Below are positions 59,876-64,000 of a stretch of DNA of 64,000 bases, piece by piece; the stretch's first letter is position 1; each line of letters starts with the position of its first letter. The stretch is from Brevundimonas sp. UBA6550. GTDB taxonomy: Bacteria > Pseudomonadota > Alphaproteobacteria > Caulobacterales > Caulobacteraceae. Position numbers and translations under genes: made by a program. Under the pieces are notes generated by a model, which saw only the letters and a list, made by a program, of their open reading frames with translations, made no database searches and had not been told where the DNA came from. The DNA lies in assembly GCF_002434505.1 (NCBI RefSeq), contig NZ_DJKE01000008.1:237300-301299 (forward strand). Direction: 5' to 3'.

Positions 59876-61068
59876 TCCGTCGCCGCGTCACGGTGCTGGG
59901 CGCCACCGGATCGGTCGGCTCCTCGACCCTGGACCTGATGGCGCAGGCCGAGGCGTCGGGAACCGGGGCCTTCGAGGTCGAGGCCCTGACGGGCGGCGCC
60001 AATATCGAAAAGCTGGCCGAACAGGCCCGACGCTGGACACCGAAGGTGGCGGTCACCGCCGATCCCGCGCGACTGGACGATCTGCGGGCCGCCCTGGTCG
60101 GAACCGACATCGCGGCGGCGGCCGGGGAGGCGGCCGTCGTGGAGGCGGCGACCCGCCCCGCCGACTGGATCATGGCCTCCATCGTGGGGGCCGCCGGTCT
60201 GAAGTCGGCCTGGGCGGCGGCGGGGATGGGCGCGACCCTGGCCCTGGCCAACAAGGAAAGCCTGGTCTGCTGCGGTCCCGCCCTGATCGAGCGGGTCAGG
60301 CGGGCAGGGGGACGGCTGATCCCGGTCGATTCCGAACATTCCGCCATCTTCCAGGTCTTCCCGGCCGAGGCGCCGGAGCGGGTGTCCAAGCTGGTCCTGA
60401 CCGCCTCGGGCGGCCCGTTCCGCCAGACCCCGCGCGAGCGAATGGGCGCGATTACGCCGGAGCAGGCGGTGGCCCATCCGAACTGGAGCATGGGCGCCAA
60501 GATTTCGGTCGACAGCGCCACCATGGCCAACAAGGGCCTGGAGATGATCGAGGCGGCCTATCTGTTCGACATGCCGCAGGATCGGATCGACGTGGTGGTC
60601 CATCCCGAATCGATCATCCACAGCCTTGTGGAATATGTGGATGGATCGACCCTGGCGCAGATGGGGCAGCCGGATATGCGCACGCCGATCGCCTGCGCCC
60701 TAGCCTGGCCGGACCGCATCGCCTGGCCGGCGCCCCAACTGGACCTGGCCCTGCTGGGCCGACTGACGTTCGAGGCGCCCGATCTGGCGCGCTTCCCGGC
60801 CCTGGATCTGGCGCGTCAGGCGCTGAAGGCGGGGGGGGCGGCGCCGGCCGTATTCAACGCCGCCAACGAGGTCGCGGCCTTCGCCTTCCTTGACCGGAAG
60901 CTGGCCTTTCTCAATATTGCCGCAGTCGTCGCCGAAACCCTTGAACGTGCGACGAAAGCGGGGATGGTTTTCGGCTCTGGAGACGCCTGCAGCGCGGCCC
61001 TTTCGGTCGACGCCGAGGTTCGTCTGATGGCCGGTTCCATAATCGCCGGACTGGCGAACGCGGCCTGA
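59872..61068 (+). CDS. dxr: 1-deoxy-D-xylulose 5-phosphate reductoisomerase
   Basis: The 398-residue NADPH enzyme catalyses the second step of the MEP isoprenoid pathway. The NADPH site is [18 protein letters not shown] at the N-terminus. [22 protein letters not shown] and [29 protein letters not shown] follow, and the late metal/substrate residues are in [21 protein letters not shown] at 59872 overlaps the cdsA stop (GTGA). It supplies precursors to UppS three genes upstream. Confidence 0.97.
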   Translation: MIRRRVTVLGATGSVGSSTLDLMAQAEASGTGAFEVEALTGGANIEKLAEQARRWTPKVAVTADPARLDDLRAALVGTDIAAAAGEAAVVEAATRPADWIMASIVGAAGLKSAWAAAGMGATLALANKESLVCCGPALIERVRRAGGRLIPVDSEHSAIFQVFPAEAPERVSKLVLTASGGPFRQTPRERMGAITPEQAVAHPNWSMGAKISVDSATMANKGLEMIEAAYLFDMPQDRIDVVVHPESIIHSLVEYVDGSTLAQMGQPDMRTPIACALAWPDRIAWPAPQLDLALLGRLTFEAPDLARFPALDLARQALKAGGAAPAVFNAANEVAAFAFLDRKLAFLNIAAVVAETLERATKAGMVFGSGDACSAALSVDAEVRLMAGSIIAGLANAA

Positions 61069-61092
61069 TCGGTCGGGGGAGACGATTTTCGA

Positions 61093-62310
61093 ATGCTGGG
61101 CGTCCTGGGTCAGATCCTGATCTACATCGTGCCTTTCCTGCTGGTGCTGACCTTTATCGTCACCATCCATGAACTGGGTCACTTCCTGGTCGCGCGCGCC
61201 TTTGGCGTGAAGGTGGATCGTTTCGCGGTCGGCTTCGGCAAGGCCGTGTTCAGCCGAACGGATCGGCATGGCATCGAGTGGCGGCTGGGTTGGCTGCCGC
61301 TGGGCGGCTATGTGAAGTTCTCGGGCGATCTCGATGCGTCCAGCGTGCCGGATCAGGCGGGGCTTAACGAACTACGCCAGCGTGTCGTCGCCGAGCGTGG
61401 GCCTGGGGCCGAACGCGACTATTTCCACTTCAAGCCCGTGTGGCAGCGCGCCCTGGTCGTCGCCGCGGGACCGATCGCCAACTTCATCCTGGCCATCACC
61501 ATCTTCGCCATCGTCTTCATGGCCGTGGGCGTTCAATTGCGTCCGGCGCGCGTGGCTCAGGTGCAGGCGGGATCGCCGGCCGCCGCCGCCGGTTTCCAGG
61601 TCGGCGACCTGATCACCGGCGTGAACGACAAGGCGATCAAGGACGGCAGCGCGGTGACGCGCACCGTCATGCTGTCGACCGGCGATCCCGTGCGGTTCAC
61701 GGTCGAACGCGGCGCGCAGACGTTGCACCTGACGGCGGTGCCCGAGCGGCGCGAGGAGAACGACCCCGTCGCCGGCCGCGTCAAGGTCGGCCGCATCGGT
61801 CTGGGCCTGGGATCGACCGCCGCCGACGTGCGTCATGTGCGCTATGGCCCGGTGGGCGCCGTGGTCGAGGGCGTGCGCCAGACCGGCGACGTCATCGGCT
61901 CGACCCTGACCTATCTGGGGCGCCTCGCGACCGGCCGAGAGTCCGGCGATCAGTTCAGCGGCCCGCTGGGCATCGCCAAGGCCACAGGCTCGTTGACGAC
62001 CGCCGCGGTCGAGGCCAGCCCGGCGCCCGGCCAGATGGCGATCAATCTGCTCCTGACGCTGACGACGCTGGCCGCCATACTTTCGATCGGAATCGGCTTT
62101 CTAAATCTGCTTCCCATTCCGATCCTCGACGGCGGGCATCTGCTTTTCTACGGCTATGAAGCCGTGGCCAGGCGACCTGTGTCGGCGCGGTTCCAGGAGA
62201 TGGGCTATCGCGCAGGTCTTGCGCTTTTGGCGGGATTTATGTTGTTCGCGACGTGGAACGACCTACAGAAGCTCAACCTCTTCCAATTCCTCGGCGGGCT
62301 CGTCTCGTGA
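61093..62310 (+). CDS. rseP: RIP metalloprotease RseP (site-2 protease)
   Basis: The 405-residue intramembrane zinc protease cleaves anti-sigma factors and remnant signal peptides. The zinc motif is TIHELGHFLVAR near 23-34, with the third ligand in FLNLLPIPILDGGHLLF near 337-353. A single PDZ domain lies around 170-220 (AQVQAGSPAAAAGFQVGDLITGVN). The Escherichia coli protein has two PDZ domains. The stop overlaps a possible GTG start of bamA. Confidence 0.95.
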   Translation: MLGVLGQILIYIVPFLLVLTFIVTIHELGHFLVARAFGVKVDRFAVGFGKAVFSRTDRHGIEWRLGWLPLGGYVKFSGDLDASSVPDQAGLNELRQRVVAERGPGAERDYFHFKPVWQRALVVAAGPIANFILAITIFAIVFMAVGVQLRPARVAQVQAGSPAAAAGFQVGDLITGVNDKAIKDGSAVTRTVMLSTGDPVRFTVERGAQTLHLTAVPERREENDPVAGRVKVGRIGLGLGSTAADVRHVRYGPVGAVVEGVRQTGDVIGSTLTYLGRLATGRESGDQFSGPLGIAKATGSLTTAAVEASPAPGQMAINLLLTLTTLAAILSIGIGFLNLLPIPILDGGHLLFYGYEAVARRPVSARFQEMGYRAGLALLAGFMLFATWNDLQKLNLFQFLGGLVS

Positions 62311-62339
62311 GCCGACGCCAGCCCCCGATGGTTTCCCGA

Positions 62340-64000
62340 ATGAATGACATGACCTCTCGCGCCGCCGTTCGATTGAGCGCCCGTTCCAGCCTGCTGGCGC
62401 TGGCCGTCGCCGCCGGTCTCGGCGCGCCCGCCCTGGCCCAGACCGCGCCGGCGCAGGGTGCGCCCGCAACGCCTGCACCGGCGCCTGCCCCTGCCCCTGC
62501 CCCTGCCCCTCAGGGCGCCGCCGCCGAGCAGACCCCGCGCGTGGAAATCGCCGCGCCCCAGACGATCACGATCAACCGCATCATCGTGCAGGGCGCCCAG
62601 CGGATCGACCAGACGACGGTGCTGTCCTACCTGCCGATCCGTCCGGGCGATGCGGTTGACGCCTCGGTCCTGGACGTCGCCGTGCGCACCCTGTCGCGCA
62701 CCGGCCTGTTCGCCGACGTGCAACTGGGCGTGCAGAACGGGGACCTGATCGTTCAGATCAAGGAAAACCCGATCATCAACCAGGTGGTGTTCGAGGGGAA
62801 CAAGGCGCTGTCGCAGGACAAGCTGACCAAGGAGGTCACCCTGGCTCCGCGCGGCATCTACACCCGCGCCAAGGTGCAGGAAGACGTCGGCGCCATCGTC
62901 GAACTGTATCGCCTGCAGGGCCGCATCTCCGCGACCGTCACGCCCAAGCTGGTCCAGCTGGATCAGAACCGCGTGGACGTGATCTTCGAGATCAACGAAG
63001 GCCCGCAGACCGGCATCAGCGCGATCAACGTCCTGGGCAACCACGCCTTCTCCGACCGGGACGTGCGCGGGGTGATGGTGACCGAGAAGTCGACCTGGTG
63101 GAAGTTCTTCTCCAACAACGACAACTACGATCCCAATCGCCTGGAATATGACCAGGAGCAGCTGCGCAAGTTCTACACTAACCGGGGCTATTACGACTTC
63201 CGCGTCGTGTCCTCGGTCGCCGAACTGCAGCCCGACGATCAGGCGTTCCAGCTGACGCTGACGCTGAACGAAGGCGACAAATACAATTTCGGCGAGGTCA
63301 AGGTCGTCACCCAGAACGACCGTCTGAACGCCGACTTCCTGCAGCGCCTGATCCCGATCCGCTCGGGCGACCTGTACGAAAGCGACAAGATCGAACAGGC
63401 GGTCGACGCCCTGACGTTCGCGGCGGGTTCGGCCGGCTACGCCTTCGTCGAGATCAATCCGACCTATCGGGCCAATCCCGACACCGACACGGTGGACGTG
63501 ACCTTCAACGTCTCAGAGGGGCAGCGGGTCTATATCGACCGCATCAATGTGGTCGGCAACACCCGCACCATCGACCCGGTAATCCGGCGCGAACTGATGC
63601 TGACGGAAGGCGACGCCTTCAATCGCGCCTTGATGGAGCGGTCGCGCAACAATCTGCGCGCCCTGGGCTTCTTCAAGGACGTGAAGGTCGAGGAGACGCG
63701 CGGCAGCGCGCCGGACCGTTCGGTGATCAACGTCAACGTTCAGGAACAGCCCACCGGCGAACTGTCGGTCGGCGCGGGCTTCAGCTCGGTCGACTCCTTC
63801 ACCGTCAACCTGGGCATTTCCGAGCGGAACTTCCGTGGACGCGGCCAGAACGTGGTGGCCCGCCTGGAGTGGGGCTCGCTGCGTCAGCAGGTCGACTTCC
63901 GCTTCACCGAGCCGAAGTTCCTGGGCCGCGACCTGCGCGCCGGCTTCGACCTATTCCACTCGCGCTACGACCTCAGCCAGTATTCGTCGTACGACTACCG
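62340..64000 (+). CDS. bamA: Outer membrane protein assembly factor BamA (3' truncated by window)
   Basis: The frame runs off the window end after ~554 residues, against roughly 760-800 when complete. A signal peptide (SSLLALAVAAGLGAPALAQ) is followed by an Ala-Pro repeat (AP-type units near 44-60), then POTRA domains beginning ITINRIIVQGAQRIDQTTVLSYLPIRPGD. The barrel start is visible at SVGAGFSSVDSFTVNLGISERNFRGRGQ. BamA inserts beta-barrel proteins, including the autotransporter in this window. Starts at 62307 (GTG, overlapping rseP), 62328 and 62340 are all in frame. I list the ATG at 62340. Confidence 0.96.
   Translation, partial: MNDMTSRAAVRLSARSSLLALAVAAGLGAPALAQTAPAQGAPATPAPAPAPAPAPAPQGAAAEQTPRVEIAAPQTITINRIIVQGAQRIDQTTVLSYLPIRPGDAVDASVLDVAVRTLSRTGLFADVQLGVQNGDLIVQIKENPIINQVVFEGNKALSQDKLTKEVTLAPRGIYTRAKVQEDVGAIVELYRLQGRISATVTPKLVQLDQNRVDVIFEINEGPQTGISAINVLGNHAFSDRDVRGVMVTEKSTWWKFFSNNDNYDPNRLEYDQEQLRKFYTNRGYYDFRVVSSVAELQPDDQAFQLTLTLNEGDKYNFGEVKVVTQNDRLNADFLQRLIPIRSGDLYESDKIEQAVDALTFAAGSAGYAFVEINPTYRANPDTDTVDVTFNVSEGQRVYIDRINVVGNTRTIDPVIRRELMLTEGDAFNRALMERSRNNLRALGFFKDVKVEETRGSAPDRSVINVNVQEQPTGELSVGAGFSSVDSFTVNLGISERNFRGRGQNVVARLEWGSLRQQVDFRFTEPKFLGRDLRAGFDLFHSRYDLSQYSSYDY
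62487..62510 (+). repeat. (GCCCCT)4 tandem repeat in bamA
   Basis: Four perfect copies of GCCCCT, with an imperfect fifth upstream (GCGCCT), encode an Ala-Pro repeat between the signal peptide and POTRA1. Slippage would change the length in frame. Confidence 0.85.

Overview
The window is chromosomal DNA of a high-GC alphaproteobacterium, most likely a Caulobacterales member such as Brevundimonas. This rests on gene order (tig-clpP-clpX-lon-hup; a nuo operon ending in birA-coaX-rnj-DUF1467-proS-lolCE-lolD-dnaE; rpsB-tsf-pyrH-frr-uppS-cdsA-dxr-rseP-bamA), a short bacterial-type ProS, an RNase J in place of an RNase E-centred context, and a cluster of GANTC (CcrM-type) sites before dnaE. Species assignment is inference. 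Almost everything is housekeeping. I see no prophage, insertion sequence, CRISPR array or recognisable defence island.

Layout. 1-7850 is mixed metabolism: the 3' part of a dipeptidyl-peptidase IV-like gene, a SemiSWEET-type transporter, an SCP2-domain protein, an acyl-CoA dehydrogenase, a fused ergothioneine enzyme (EgtB+EgtD), small stress-type proteins and a metallo-beta-lactamase-fold hydrolase. 8043-17307 is the proteostasis block: trigger factor, ClpP, ClpX, Lon and the nucleoid protein HU. Several unknown small genes are inserted in it, including a three-gene ATGA-coupled minus-strand cassette between clpX and lon. 17341-24372 holds tRNA-Val, a large autotransporter, a glycosyltransferase, two identical tRNA-Asp genes and an AbgT transporter.

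24578-39902 is a complete 14-subunit NADH:quinone oxidoreductase operon (nuoA-N). Two extra genes sit inside it: a small two-helix membrane protein between nuoE and nuoF, and a lipoprotein between nuoF and nuoG. Most junctions overlap by 1-10 bases, so the operon is probably transcribed as one unit and translationally coupled. It runs on into birA, coaX and rnj (39907-43106), then unknown and DUF genes, proS and the LolCDE lipoprotein exporter (43160-48104). A convergent msrA, an unknown gene, an orphan response regulator and a 31-residue membrane peptide precede dnaE (50457-53921).

54017-64000 starts with a DUF4142 lipoprotein. It continues with translation genes (rpsB, tsf, pyrH, frr) that pass directly into envelope-precursor and outer-membrane biogenesis genes (uppS, cdsA, dxr, rseP, bamA). 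The bamA gene is cut by the window end. Intrinsic terminators are clear after scp2, egtBD, tig, clpP, clpX, lon, tRNA-Val, the DUF4142 gene and tsf.

The signals most worth a second look are the GANTC cluster before dnaE, the hairpins that begin inside the CCA ends of both tRNA-Asp genes, the extra lipoprotein and membrane genes in the nuo operon, and the EgtB-EgtD fusion.
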